Below, in pieces: positions 55,612-63,927 of a stretch of DNA of 64,000 bases. A program made the translations under genes and the position numbers. This stretch comes from Halomonas halodenitrificans DSM 735 (lineage in GTDB: Bacteria > Pseudomonadota > Gammaproteobacteria > Pseudomonadales > Halomonadaceae): assembly GCF_000620045.1 (NCBI RefSeq), contig NZ_JHVH01000009.1, positions 81,536-145,535 on the forward strand, written 5' to 3'. Within the stretch, counting starts at the first letter, position 1, and each line of letters opens with the position of its first letter. The notes beneath the pieces are model-generated. The model did no database searches, was not told the DNA's origin, and saw only the letters and a list, made by a program, of their open reading frames with translations.

Positions 55612-56531
55612 AAGTGGGGGAGGTGTATCTGGGGCTCTCTCAGCGACAACGAGGTCTACTCTTGACCGGCGGTGGGGCCTTGATCATGTCGCCGGATGCG
55701 CTGCTCATCAAGCTCGCGGCACTGCCGGATGCCGAGATTCTGATGTGGCGCGGCTTGCTGTCCGGACTAGGCTTCTTCCTGATTACCCTGGCACGCCATG
55801 GCCGTAATACCCTGGGCGTCTATCGCCGATGTGGTGGCACAGGGGTCGCCGTGGCGTTGTTGTTCAGCATGACCACCTGCGGCTTTGTGCTGGGCAACCA
55901 GTACACTAAAGCAGGAAATGTTCTGATGATTTTAGCCGCTGCGCCCTTGATCGCGGCACTGTTATCCCGGGTGATCCTGGGAGAGAGACTGCCGTTACGT
56001 ACCTGGTTGGCGATCGGAACGTGCATGTTAGGCATCGGCATGATCGTGGTCGACGATGTCGGGGCGGGAAGTTGGTTGGGCAATGGCTATGCCCTGATCG
56101 CAGCGACCACGCTAGCCCTTAATTTCACATTGTGCCGACGGCGACCGGGTATCGACATGAGTCCGATGTTGGTATTCAACGGCCTGATTGTTGGCAGCGG
56201 TGGCGCATTGGTCCTGCTGATGGGGAGTGGCCATATTTCGTTGCCGAGTATCGGCAGTGGTATCTATGTCGTGCTGTTGTGCCTGGTGATTGTTCCCGCG
56301 GGGGTGACGCTCTTGCAACGAGGTCCTCTCTACCTGCCGGCAGCCGAGGTAGGATTGCTACTACTTCTGGAGGTCGTCATCGGCACCTTGTGGGCCTGGG
56401 GCATACTTGGGGAACGTCCCAGTGCAGTGGCCTTCGTGGGCGGGGCCCTTGTGCTTGGAACCCTGACGGCCAAAGGGCTGTATGAGCGATCTGTCGAAAT
56501 GAAGATGAGAAAAATGTTGGCCGTCGAATAG
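55608..56531 (+). CDS. DMT (EamA) family permease
   Basis: A 307-residue membrane protein with ten predicted helices in two EamA repeats (about 20-150 and 165-295); AAPLIAALLSRVILGERLPL and LLLLEVVIGTLWAWGILGER are the typical end of each repeat. These proteins export or import small metabolites. The start is probably TTG 55608, overlapping the upstream stop, with GTG 55614 or 55623 as options. The hydrophobic part begins at about residue 16. Confidence 0.8.
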   Translation: MKVGEVYLGLSQRQRGLLLTGGGALIMSPDALLIKLAALPDAEILMWRGLLSGLGFFLITLARHGRNTLGVYRRCGGTGVAVALLFSMTTCGFVLGNQYTKAGNVLMILAAAPLIAALLSRVILGERLPLRTWLAIGTCMLGIGMIVVDDVGAGSWLGNGYALIAATTLALNFTLCRRRPGIDMSPMLVFNGLIVGSGGALVLLMGSGHISLPSIGSGIYVVLLCLVIVPAGVTLLQRGPLYLPAAEVGLLLLLEVVIGTLWAWGILGERPSAVAFVGGALVLGTLTAKGLYERSVEMKMRKMLAVE

Positions 56532-56538
56532 GTGCGTT

Positions 56539-57612
56539 TCAGCGCTTGATGCGTTCGGCAATGGCGACGCCAAGGCTTTCAGTGGTGCCACGGCCGCCCG
56601 CGTCGGGAGTGAGGAGGGTCGCATCGCCCTCGCGGAGCACTCCCTCGAAGGCAGCGACGATGGCGTCTGAAGCTTCCTGGTGGCCGAGGTGTTCGAGCAT
56701 CATCGCTGCCGACCAGATCTGGCCGATAGGATTGGCGATACCCTTGCCCGCGATATCAGGAGCGCTACCGTGGACCGGCTCGAACAGGCTTGGAAAGATA
56801 CCTTCGGGGTTGATGTTGGCCGACGGAGCCACGCCGATTGTACCGGTGCAGGCGGGACCCAGGTCGGAGAGGATATCGCCAAACAGGTTGCTCGCTACCA
56901 CGACATCGAACCAGTCCGGGTGCATCACGAAGTTGGCTGCAAGAATATCGATATGGAACTGGTCAACGGAGACGTCAGGGTAGCGTTTGCCAATCTCGGA
57001 GACACGTTGGTCCCACCACGGCATGGTGATGGCGATGCCGTTAGATTTGGTCGCAGAGGTAAGCTTTTTACGGGGACGACTCTGGGCCAGCTCGTAGGCA
57101 AACTTCAATACCCGATCAGTACCGTAGCGCGTCATCACCGTTTCCTGGATCACGACCTCACGCTCGGTACCTTCAAACATCTTGCCGCCGACGCTCGAGT
57201 ATTCGCCCTCGGTGTTCTCGCGTACCACGTAGAAGTCGATGTCCCCGGGTTGGCGGTCAGCCAAGGGACTTGTGATTCCCGGTAGCAGCCTGCAGGGCCG
57301 CAGGTTGATGTATTGATCAAAGCGACGGCGGAACTGCAGCAATGAACCCCACAGCGAAATATGGTCCGGCACGGTTTCGGGCCAGCCCACGGCACCGTAG
57401 AAGATGGCATCGAACGTCTCGAGGGTCTCGAACCAGTCGTCCGGCAACATCTGACCATGCTCGGCATGGTAGTCGCAACTGGCGAAATCGAAAAACTCAA
57501 GCTCGAGATTGAGGCCAAAACGCTCGGCAGCAGCCTTCAGGGCGCGTACGCCCTCGGGCATCACCTCTTTGCCAATGCCATCGCCGGGGATCACGGCAAT
57601 ACGATGTGTCAT
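56539..57612 (-). CDS. Tartrate dehydrogenase / D-malate dehydrogenase (TtuC/DmlA)
   Basis: A 357-residue isocitrate/isopropylmalate-type decarboxylating dehydrogenase. Start IAVIPGDGIGKEVMPEGVRA, GAVGWPETVPDHISLWGSLL (about 74), substrate motif RRRFDQYINLRPCRL, NAD motif EPVHGSAPDIAGKGIANPIG. The SLWGSLLQFRR segment marks the tartrate/D-malate group, not LeuB. It would convert L-tartrate or D-malate to oxaloacetate/pyruvate type products. Converges with the DMT gene and is divergent from a LysR gene that likely controls it. Confidence 0.9.
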   Translation of the reverse strand: MTHRIAVIPGDGIGKEVMPEGVRALKAAAERFGLNLELEFFDFASCDYHAEHGQMLPDDWFETLETFDAIFYGAVGWPETVPDHISLWGSLLQFRRRFDQYINLRPCRLLPGITSPLADRQPGDIDFYVVRENTEGEYSSVGGKMFEGTEREVVIQETVMTRYGTDRVLKFAYELAQSRPRKKLTSATKSNGIAITMPWWDQRVSEIGKRYPDVSVDQFHIDILAANFVMHPDWFDVVVASNLFGDILSDLGPACTGTIGVAPSANINPEGIFPSLFEPVHGSAPDIAGKGIANPIGQIWSAAMMLEHLGHQEASDAIVAAFEGVLREGDATLLTPDAGGRGTTESLGVAIAERIKR

Positions 57613-57723
57613 GGGTTCGGACCCTCTTCATCAATGTTGAACTTGCTACCACTCTAATCCCTGATGCCCTAGAAATAATCAAGCTAAAATGAAAATGACT
57701 GTTAACCTGGAGTGGATAATTGG

Positions 57724-58644
57724 ATGTCACAGATTGATGACCTTGCCTTTTTCCAACGTCTTGCGCTTGCCGGCAGCCTGACCGCCACCGCCCGTGATCT
57801 CGGGTTGTCCGTGTCGGCTGTCAGCAAGCGACTGAAGCAGCTTGAATGGCGTCTTGGGGTGAGTCTGGCTAGCCGGACCACACGACGACTTACTTTGACG
57901 GTGGAAGGGGAGCGATACCTGACCGATGGTGGTGCGATACTCGAGGAGCTTGTGGAGCTGGAGGAAGGCTTGAATGCCCAGCGTGCCTCGCTTTCGGGGC
58001 CGCTCAAGATCAACGCTACCTTTGGCTTTGGGCGATGCCATGTGGCTCCGTTATTGTCGCGTTTCTGCATAAACCACCCAAACGTGGAGGGAACGCTTGA
58101 ACTCACCAACTTCCCCATGACGCCTGGTGAGCAGGGCGTTGATATCAGCATCCGTGTTGGAGAGCTCCCGGACTCCAGGCTGGTTGCCAGGCGCATCCTA
58201 GAAAACCGCCGCATCCTCTGTGCAGCACCCTCTTATGTAGAGCGAATGCTCCCGTTATCGGTGCCGGCGGACCTGTCGAGGCATCCGTGTCTGGTACTGC
58301 GCGAGAATGACAGTGATTTTGCGGTGTGGCGCTTTGAGCATCGTCCAGGTCAACACAAGGATCAGGCGGTCAAGGTCTCCGGTCCACTGGCCAGCAATGA
58401 TGGTGAGGTCATTGTGAACCTGGCCTTGGATGCTCATGGCATCATCCTGCGCTCCTACTGGGATGTTCAGGCACACCTAGAAGCTGGTCGCCTAGTTCCA
58501 TTATTGCCGAAATGGCAAGGAGTTAGAGCCGACTTTCATGCCGTGTATCTGCAGCGTAGGAATGCTCCTGCCAGATTGCGGGCCTTCATTGATGTATTGC
58601 AGCAGGAGATACCACGCCGGGTGGCAAGTGTTGATTACCGTTGA
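57724..58644 (+). CDS. LysR-family regulator divergent from the tartrate dehydrogenase gene
   Basis: A 306-residue LysR regulator. The N-terminal winged HTH spans about residues 1-60 (ATARDLGLSVSAVSKRLKQL) and the effector domain about 88-295. Members near ttuC/dmlA respond to tartrate or D-malate (DmlR type). ATG at 57724 has GGAG ten bases upstream; a GTG at 57712 is less likely. The 111-base gap to the dehydrogenase gene must hold both promoters. Confidence 0.88.
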   Translation: MSQIDDLAFFQRLALAGSLTATARDLGLSVSAVSKRLKQLEWRLGVSLASRTTRRLTLTVEGERYLTDGGAILEELVELEEGLNAQRASLSGPLKINATFGFGRCHVAPLLSRFCINHPNVEGTLELTNFPMTPGEQGVDISIRVGELPDSRLVARRILENRRILCAAPSYVERMLPLSVPADLSRHPCLVLRENDSDFAVWRFEHRPGQHKDQAVKVSGPLASNDGEVIVNLALDAHGIILRSYWDVQAHLEAGRLVPLLPKWQGVRADFHAVYLQRRNAPARLRAFIDVLQQEIPRRVASVDYR

Positions 58645-58972
58645 AATGGTCATTGCCAGTGTCTCGTAATAAAAGCGCAAGCTTACGGGGCGGCATAGAG
58701 GGAACCGTGGACCAAGAGGGGGCTTGAGACTGGGAAGGTCATCCGGATGACCCTTAGGGCCCCTGTCCAAAGCGCGGGGCAGCGTATGGGAAGCAGTCCG
58801 GAGGAGTCGTTGTATAAAGCGAGGTGCTACATATCACATGAGTTGCAGGCGGGAAAAGTTGTGTTACTGTTAGACAGTGTGGAAGGGTAAGTGCCGATTA
58901 GCATAAGAATATAGACAAAAGCTATCGCACAGCCACCCGGACACGACTATCCAACAATAGGAGTGCGATGTG
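58645..58972. other. Intergenic region upstream of second TRAP system
   Basis: These 328 bases contain no frame that looks coding. A perfect 16-bp palindrome GGTCATCCGGATGACC lies at 58737-58752, extended by AA/TT-type flanks, and could be an operator or a small terminator. The rest becomes AT-richer toward the TRAP genes. AATAGGAG before the dctP start is a good ribosome site. A promoter could not be placed with confidence. Confidence 0.6.
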
Positions 58973-59998
58973 ATGCGTAACACGCGTTTTATTGCTGCAG
59001 GAACTGCTGCTGCCCTAAGTCTTGCCGCCTGGTCGGGCATTGCCGTTGCCGATGATACTCACACAATCAAATTTGGTAACGTGATTTCGCCCGACGACAC
59101 GCAAAACCAGGGGTACGATCTATTTGCCGAACAGGTGGCTAAGCGTACTGATGGTCGGATTGAAGTCCAAGTGTACCCGGACAGCCAACTTGGTGGTGAG
59201 CGTGAAATGATCGAAGCCACCCAGTTCGGCGATATTGAGATGACTGCTCCTTCGGTTGGCGTCCTTGCCAACTTTGATAAATCTCTGGAAGTTTTCGATT
59301 TCCCCTTTATTTTCGAGGATGCTGAGACCGCCTACGAAGTTCTTGATAGTAAGCTTGGTGAGGAAATGCTCTCGGGCCTGGCTGACAGTGGCTTGATTGC
59401 CCTTGGTTGGGGTGAAAATGGTTTTCGTAACTTGGCGATGACGGATGGTACTGTCAGATTGCCGGACGATATGGATGGGGTCAAACTGCGTACCATGCAG
59501 GTGCCGATGCATATCGCTTTCTGGGAAAGCATTGGAGCTGCACCTACACCCTTGTCTTTTCCTGAGGTGTTTACCTCACTTCAGCAAGGGGTTGTCGATG
59601 GTGTGGAAAATCCCTATGAGCTGCTCTATTCAGCTCGTTTAACTGAGCCCGCTAACTACTTGACTGAAACTCGTCATATTTATGATCCTGAAGTAATTCT
59701 CATTAACAAGGACTTCTTCGAAAATCTCTCTGAAGAAGATCAGATGATCATTCAAGAAGCGGCCGATGCCGCAATCGACAAGATTCGCACGCTCAAGAAA
59801 ACTGTTACAGATGAAATTCGTGCTGAAATTGAGGATGAAGGTGGTACGGTAACAGATCTGACAGATGAAGAGCGTCAAGCTTGGATTGATTCGGCAATTC
59901 CTTTTTATAAAGAAAATGCTGAAAAAGTGGATACTGATAAGTTAAAAGCTATTCTTGAGGCAGCAGGTAACACCACTTACCTTGAAGCTATTCAGTAA
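58973..59998 (+). CDS. TRAP transporter solute-binding protein DctP (second system)
   Basis: A 341-residue periplasmic DctP-family protein with signal peptide (RFIAAGTAAALSLAAWSGIA, cleavage near VADD at about residue 26). The carboxylate Arg motif is GVKLRTMQVPMHIAFWESIG (about 172) and PLSFPEVFTSLQQGVVDGVE follows. ATG 58973 follows AGGAG; a GTG directly upstream is an alternative. Codon use is clearly AT-richer than in the neighbouring genes, especially in the last third, suggesting different origin. Its substrate may be tartrate or another diacid given the ttuC neighbour. Confidence 0.92.
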   Translation: MRNTRFIAAGTAAALSLAAWSGIAVADDTHTIKFGNVISPDDTQNQGYDLFAEQVAKRTDGRIEVQVYPDSQLGGEREMIEATQFGDIEMTAPSVGVLANFDKSLEVFDFPFIFEDAETAYEVLDSKLGEEMLSGLADSGLIALGWGENGFRNLAMTDGTVRLPDDMDGVKLRTMQVPMHIAFWESIGAAPTPLSFPEVFTSLQQGVVDGVENPYELLYSARLTEPANYLTETRHIYDPEVILINKDFFENLSEEDQMIIQEAADAAIDKIRTLKKTVTDEIRAEIEDEGGTVTDLTDEERQAWIDSAIPFYKENAEKVDTDKLKAILEAAGNTTYLEAIQ

Positions 59999-60014
59999 GT
60001 TATTCTGAATGAAG

Positions 60015-60050
60015 TGCCCCTATCCAGGCTGCAAGTCTCGGGTAGGGGCA
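60015..60050 (+). promoter_or_regulatory. Stem-loop after the second dctP
   Basis: TGCCCCTATCC (60015-60025) pairs with GGGTAGGGGCA (60040-60050) with one G-T pair, around a 14-base loop, between the second dctP and dctQ. It parallels the hairpins after the other two binding-protein genes. Confidence 0.65.
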
Positions 60051-60084
60051 AGACGGCTTTATCCCAGAACTGGGTAGTTAACTC

Positions 60085-60618
60085 ATGCTGAAATGGCTAT
60101 ATAAACATTTAGACGAACACATAGAGACTTACCTAGCGACGGTCGCTTTGGTGATTTTTACTTCGCTCGTGATCTTTCAGGTTGTGATGCGCTATGTGTT
60201 TAACAGTCCTCCTGCATGGTCTGAAGAGATTGCGCGGTATTCTCTTGTTTGGTTTGTGTATCTCAGTGGTAGTTATGCTATAAAATATCAAAGGCATGTT
60301 AAATTTAGTGTGGTTGTCAATTTTATAGGCAAGAAGCTGCCGCTCTTACAGCGTCTTATTAGTCTCGCTATTTTTCTTGTTTGGCTGGCTTTTCTCATCT
60401 ATATGTTTGCTCTTTCTAATGAGATGGTGAAGCGTCAGGTGATGACGGGGCAGTTGTCGCCAGGCTCTCAGATCCCAATGTATTTTGTCTATATCGGGCT
60501 GCCGCTAGGGCTTTTCCTCATGTCTTTTCGTGTCTTGCAGCATACGTTGCGTGCTTTTGTAGATATAATTCGTAACCCATTTGCTCCCATTTCCCCATCC
60601 CAATCTGAGGTGGATTAA
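60085..60618 (+). CDS. TRAP transporter small membrane protein DctQ (second system)
   Basis: A 177-residue membrane protein with four helices (about 16-38, 52-70, 88-112, 130-155). PPAWSEEIARYSLVWFVYLS is the DctQ signature. AT-rich codon use as in the dctP before it. Two bases separate it from dctM. Confidence 0.9.
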   Translation: MLKWLYKHLDEHIETYLATVALVIFTSLVIFQVVMRYVFNSPPAWSEEIARYSLVWFVYLSGSYAIKYQRHVKFSVVVNFIGKKLPLLQRLISLAIFLVWLAFLIYMFALSNEMVKRQVMTGQLSPGSQIPMYFVYIGLPLGLFLMSFRVLQHTLRAFVDIIRNPFAPISPSQSEVD

Positions 60619-60620
60619 AT

Positions 60621-61898
60621 ATGGGTATTAGTATTCTGGCAATCAGTTTTGTTTTTCTACTCATTTTCGGAATGCCTGTCGCATTCGCACTCGGTATCGC
60701 TTCCATGCTCTCAGTCATGATAACTGAGGTGGTCCCGGTAAGCTATCTTACCCAAACTATGTTCGGGGCGGTTGACTCTTATTCGCTTCTTGCTGTTCCC
60801 CTTTTTGTACTATCGGGTGTCATTATGGAGTATGGAGGCCTTTCCAAAAGGCTGATCGATGCTGCCAAGACGTTTGTAGGACATATTACTGGGGGATTGC
60901 CGGCTGTTACCTTGGTTGGCACCACCGTTTTTGCGATGTTGAGTGGTTCGGGGCCGGCAACGGTAGCCGCCATCGGTGGCATCATGATTCCAGCCATGAT
61001 CCGTGAGGGTTACGGTCGGGGTTTTAGTGCCGCCACACTGGCTACGGCTGGCGGTGTGGGTATCGTGATACCTCCAAGTATTCCGTTGATTATTTATGGC
61101 ATTACCACAAATACCTCTATCGGTGATCTTTTCCTTGCCGGTCTGATTCCCGGCTTAGTAATTGTAATTTCGCTGTATATTGTTGGCCGTTATATATGCA
61201 ATAAAAAAGGCTACGGTGGCCACACTGAAAAGGCGAGCTGGGGGCAGCGCGGAGAGGCGTTATGGAAGGCAAGGTGGACGTTATTGATGCCTGTCGTGGT
61301 CTTGGGAGGCATTTATGGTGGTGTTTTCACCCCAACGGAAGCATCCGGTATCGCCGTAGCCTATAGCCTTGTTCTGACCCTTTTGTATAGGGAGGCGGAG
61401 GTTTCAGATATTCCCTTGATGCTGAAAACCACTTTCCTGATCTCGGGTATGATTTTGGTAATTATTGCCACTGCATCCACCTATGCAAGAATTCTGACAC
61501 TGGAGAGAATACCAACACTCATTGCTAATTTTCTTGGAGCATTGCCAGTGCCGTTCTGGGTCATATTGGCAGTCATCCTTCTGATGCTTCTTTTTATTGG
61601 AATGTTCATGGAGACATTGGCCGGAATTATCCTGCTGGCCCCAATACTTGTACCTGTTGTTACGCAAATGGGAATGGATCCTGTTCATTTTGGTATTGTC
61701 ATGATCATGGCTTCCATGATTGGCTTCGCCACGCCACCAGTGGGAGACAACCTGAATGTCGCCAGCGCGATCAGTGGGTTGCCAATAGAAAAAGTGAGCG
61801 TTGCTGCCTTGCCATTTGTGGCGGTTCTTATTGCTATTTTATTTTTGGTGGCTTATGTGCCTCAGATTTCGCTGTTACTACCAAGCTTACTGAGTTAA
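60621..61898 (+). CDS. TRAP transporter large permease DctM (second system)
   Basis: A 425-residue membrane permease, about twelve helices. YSLLAVPLFVLSGVIMEYGG (about 54), FAMLSGSGPATVAAIGGIMI (about 103) and GIVIPPSIPLIIYGITTNTS (about 150) are typical DctM motifs. With the preceding DctP and DctQ it forms a full TRAP importer energised by sodium, which suits a halophile. AT-richer than the first DctM. Confidence 0.94.
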   Translation: MGISILAISFVFLLIFGMPVAFALGIASMLSVMITEVVPVSYLTQTMFGAVDSYSLLAVPLFVLSGVIMEYGGLSKRLIDAAKTFVGHITGGLPAVTLVGTTVFAMLSGSGPATVAAIGGIMIPAMIREGYGRGFSAATLATAGGVGIVIPPSIPLIIYGITTNTSIGDLFLAGLIPGLVIVISLYIVGRYICNKKGYGGHTEKASWGQRGEALWKARWTLLMPVVVLGGIYGGVFTPTEASGIAVAYSLVLTLLYREAEVSDIPLMLKTTFLISGMILVIIATASTYARILTLERIPTLIANFLGALPVPFWVILAVILLMLLFIGMFMETLAGIILLAPILVPVVTQMGMDPVHFGIVMIMASMIGFATPPVGDNLNVASAISGLPIEKVSVAALPFVAVLIAILFLVAYVPQISLLLPSLLS

Positions 61899-61910
61899 TA
61901 CGTAAGTTGA

Positions 61911-61950
61911 TATGATGGCCATAGGCTTCCTGGTCATCATATACCTCTCA
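61911..61950 (+). terminator. Terminator-like hairpin after the second TRAP operon
   Basis: TATGATGGCC (61911-61920) pairs with GGTCATCATA (61932-61941) with one mismatch, loop ATAGGCTTCCT, followed by TACCTCTC. Weak U tract, but its place 12 bases after the dctM stop fits an operon end. Confidence 0.5.
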
Positions 61951-62060
61951 CCTTCAACAATAGGGAGGAGCGAGTAGACAGTGGCATCAGTCGTATAGCC
62001 TTATGGGTGAAGTGTCACCTCCTCAGACATGATAGATGCTAGATATCTCGCGCAAAATTG

Positions 62061-62350
62061 ATGAAAGTCGCAGTGATTGGCCTAGGAGCTATCGGCATAC
62101 AGGTCCTGTGGCAACTGAGCCGAATCAACGGGGTCGAGGCACATGGCTTTGACAAGGCATACCCCGGTCATCCGTCTGCTGGAGCCGGTGGTGAAAGCCG
62201 TCTTTACTGGAACATGGAGCTGGTTGAGCCGAGCTATATACCGCTCATTGAACGTGCCGCCGCCGCTTGGAAAAAACTGGAATCTGCCAGTGGGCAGGTG
62301 TTGCGCGATCCAACTGGTGTGTTGATTTATGGGAGTGAGGGGGCGATGAC
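62061..62350 (+). pseudogene. FAD-dependent oxidoreductase N-terminus, cut by IS3-family element
   Basis: The first 97 codons of a DAO-type flavoprotein: MKVAVIGLGAIGIQVLWQLS is the dinucleotide-binding motif and GAGGESRLYWNMELVEPSYI matches the N-methyltryptophan/sarcosine oxidase group. A full enzyme has about 370-390 residues. The insertion end lies at about 62351; beyond it the frame runs into IS sequence and stops at 62396. The remainder is not in the window (only 7 bases remain after the element). Confidence 0.8.
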
Positions 62351-62374
62351 TGTCAAGCTTGTTGGAACCTGGAA

Positions 62375-63439
62375 TCAGGCGGCTTCTAACCGCTGATCGC
62401 GTTGAACCAGCGGGTCTTCCTGATCGGGGTTCAGCCAGACCGTCCGGCGCGGCGTCCAGTTGCGGGTGGCACTACTCCACCGCCCGGGATGTTGCCGTTT
62501 CGCCTCGGCATAGATGGCGTCTCGCCTTGCCAGCACCTCGTTATCCAGGCCGGCATGCCGCTCCCCCGGGGTGACGAACCGTATGGCGCTGTGGCGGTGT
62601 TCGTGGTTGTACCACTGCACGAAGCGCGTCACCCACTGCTGCGCCGCTGACAGGCTCTCGTAGCCGTCCATCGGGTAGTCGGGCCGGTACTTGCAGGTCC
62701 TGAACAGCGACTCCGAGAAGGCGTTGTCATTGGAGACCCGAGGGCGGCTGTACGACGGAGTGATATTTAACCGCTGCAACGTCGCCTGAAGCGTCGAGCC
62801 TTTCATGGCGGAGCCATTATCGGCGTGTAATACCAGTGGCTGGTTGATGCAGCCTTCGCGCAGCACGGCACGCTGGATTACCTCGCTGCTGTTGGCCATG
62901 GATTCCTGGTCGAAGACCTCGGCATCGACGATCTTGCGGCTGTAGATATCGACGATCATGTACAGGTAGTAGAACTGCCCACGTACACGGGTTGGTAAGT
63001 AGGTCACGTCCCAGCTCCAACAGGTATTGGGGCGTGTCACCCGGCGTCGCTGGGGGTCGCCCTTGGGACGTGGAGCGCGAGCGCGGCCACGGTGGTGCTG
63101 CTCACCATGCTCCCGGAGGATGCGGTAGTAGCTGGACTCTGACGCCACGTAGCGGCCTTCTTCGTCCAGCAGCCGCGGCACGATCTGCCCAGGCGGCAGG
63201 CTGGCGAACTCAGGACGATGGCAAATCTCCAGCACCTGCTGACGCTCCTCCGGCGATAGGGCATGACGCGGGACAGGCCGCACCGCTTGAGGCCGGCGAT
63301 CCTGATCGCCCCGCACCCAGCGGCGATATGTGTTGGTGCCGATGCCAAGCTCTGCACACGCGGCTTGCAGGCGGGCTCCTTCGGCGCGGGCCTCATCGAT
63401 CAGCTGTATGGCATCCTGGCGATCTGAAGTGCTGATCAT
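62375..63439 (-). CDS. IS3-family transposase OrfB (DDE integrase domain)
   Basis: A 354-residue transposase with an N-terminal helix-turn-helix (about 5-45), HTH_21 region (PEFASLPPGQIVPRLLDEEG) and an rve integrase core. The acidic triad is visible as SWDVTYL (about 148), LHADNGSAMKG (about 208) and the Glu in NDNAFSESLFRTCKY (about 244). Its ATG overlaps the orfA stop (ATGA), suggesting translational coupling and not the usual -1 frameshift fusion. Confidence 0.92.
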   Translation of the reverse strand: MISTSDRQDAIQLIDEARAEGARLQAACAELGIGTNTYRRWVRGDQDRRPQAVRPVPRHALSPEERQQVLEICHRPEFASLPPGQIVPRLLDEEGRYVASESSYYRILREHGEQHHRGRARAPRPKGDPQRRRVTRPNTCWSWDVTYLPTRVRGQFYYLYMIVDIYSRKIVDAEVFDQESMANSSEVIQRAVLREGCINQPLVLHADNGSAMKGSTLQATLQRLNITPSYSRPRVSNDNAFSESLFRTCKYRPDYPMDGYESLSAAQQWVTRFVQWYNHEHRHSAIRFVTPGERHAGLDNEVLARRDAIYAEAKRQHPGRWSSATRNWTPRRTVWLNPDQEDPLVQRDQRLEAA

Positions 63440-63927
63440 TCGTCCTCGTCCCCCCAGATCGCTCGGGCCTTTTTTCGCAATGTCAGTAGTGCAGCGGTTT
63501 CCGCCAGCGCGGCTTCCTTGCGGCGGAGCTCACGCTTGAGCTCCTTGTTCTCCTGGCGCTCCGCCTTGCGGGCTTCACTCTGCTGCTTGGTGGCGGCATC
63601 GCTTCGGTCGTTGGCACCTTCACAGCTCGCACGCCAGCGCTGGATCTGCTCGGGATAGAGGCCACGCTGCCGGCAGTATTCAGCACGTTCAGCCTCGCTG
63701 AGGGCCGCTGTCTCCAGAACGGCGTGGAACTTGTCCTGCGAGCTCCAGCCTTCGGGATCATCGCTCTGGTCAGGTAGCAAACGGCCTGCTTGACGAGCCT
63801 TCTTGCGCCAGTTGTACAGTGTCGCGGCGGAGATGCCTTCTTCCTGGGCCACTTCCGCCACCGTGCGGTTGTGCGGCGGGAGCAGCTTCTTGAGGATGGC
63901 TTCTCGGCGCTCGTCGGAGTACTTCAT
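63436..63927 (-). CDS. IS3-family transposase OrfA
   Basis: A 163-residue DNA-binding subunit. An N-terminal HTH (YSDERREAILKKLLPP, then TVAEVAQEEGISAATLYNWR, about 1-45), a second HTH-like segment (YCRQRGLYPEQIQRWR) and a leucine-zipper-like coiled coil (about 120-150, KAERQENKELKRELRRKEAA). ATG at 63927 follows GAGGTTCCG; a further ATG seven codons upstream is less likely. It overlaps orfB by four bases. Confidence 0.88.
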   Translation of the reverse strand: MKYSDERREAILKKLLPPHNRTVAEVAQEEGISAATLYNWRKKARQAGRLLPDQSDDPEGWSSQDKFHAVLETAALSEAERAEYCRQRGLYPEQIQRWRASCEGANDRSDAATKQQSEARKAERQENKELKRELRRKEAALAETAALLTLRKKARAIWGDEDE

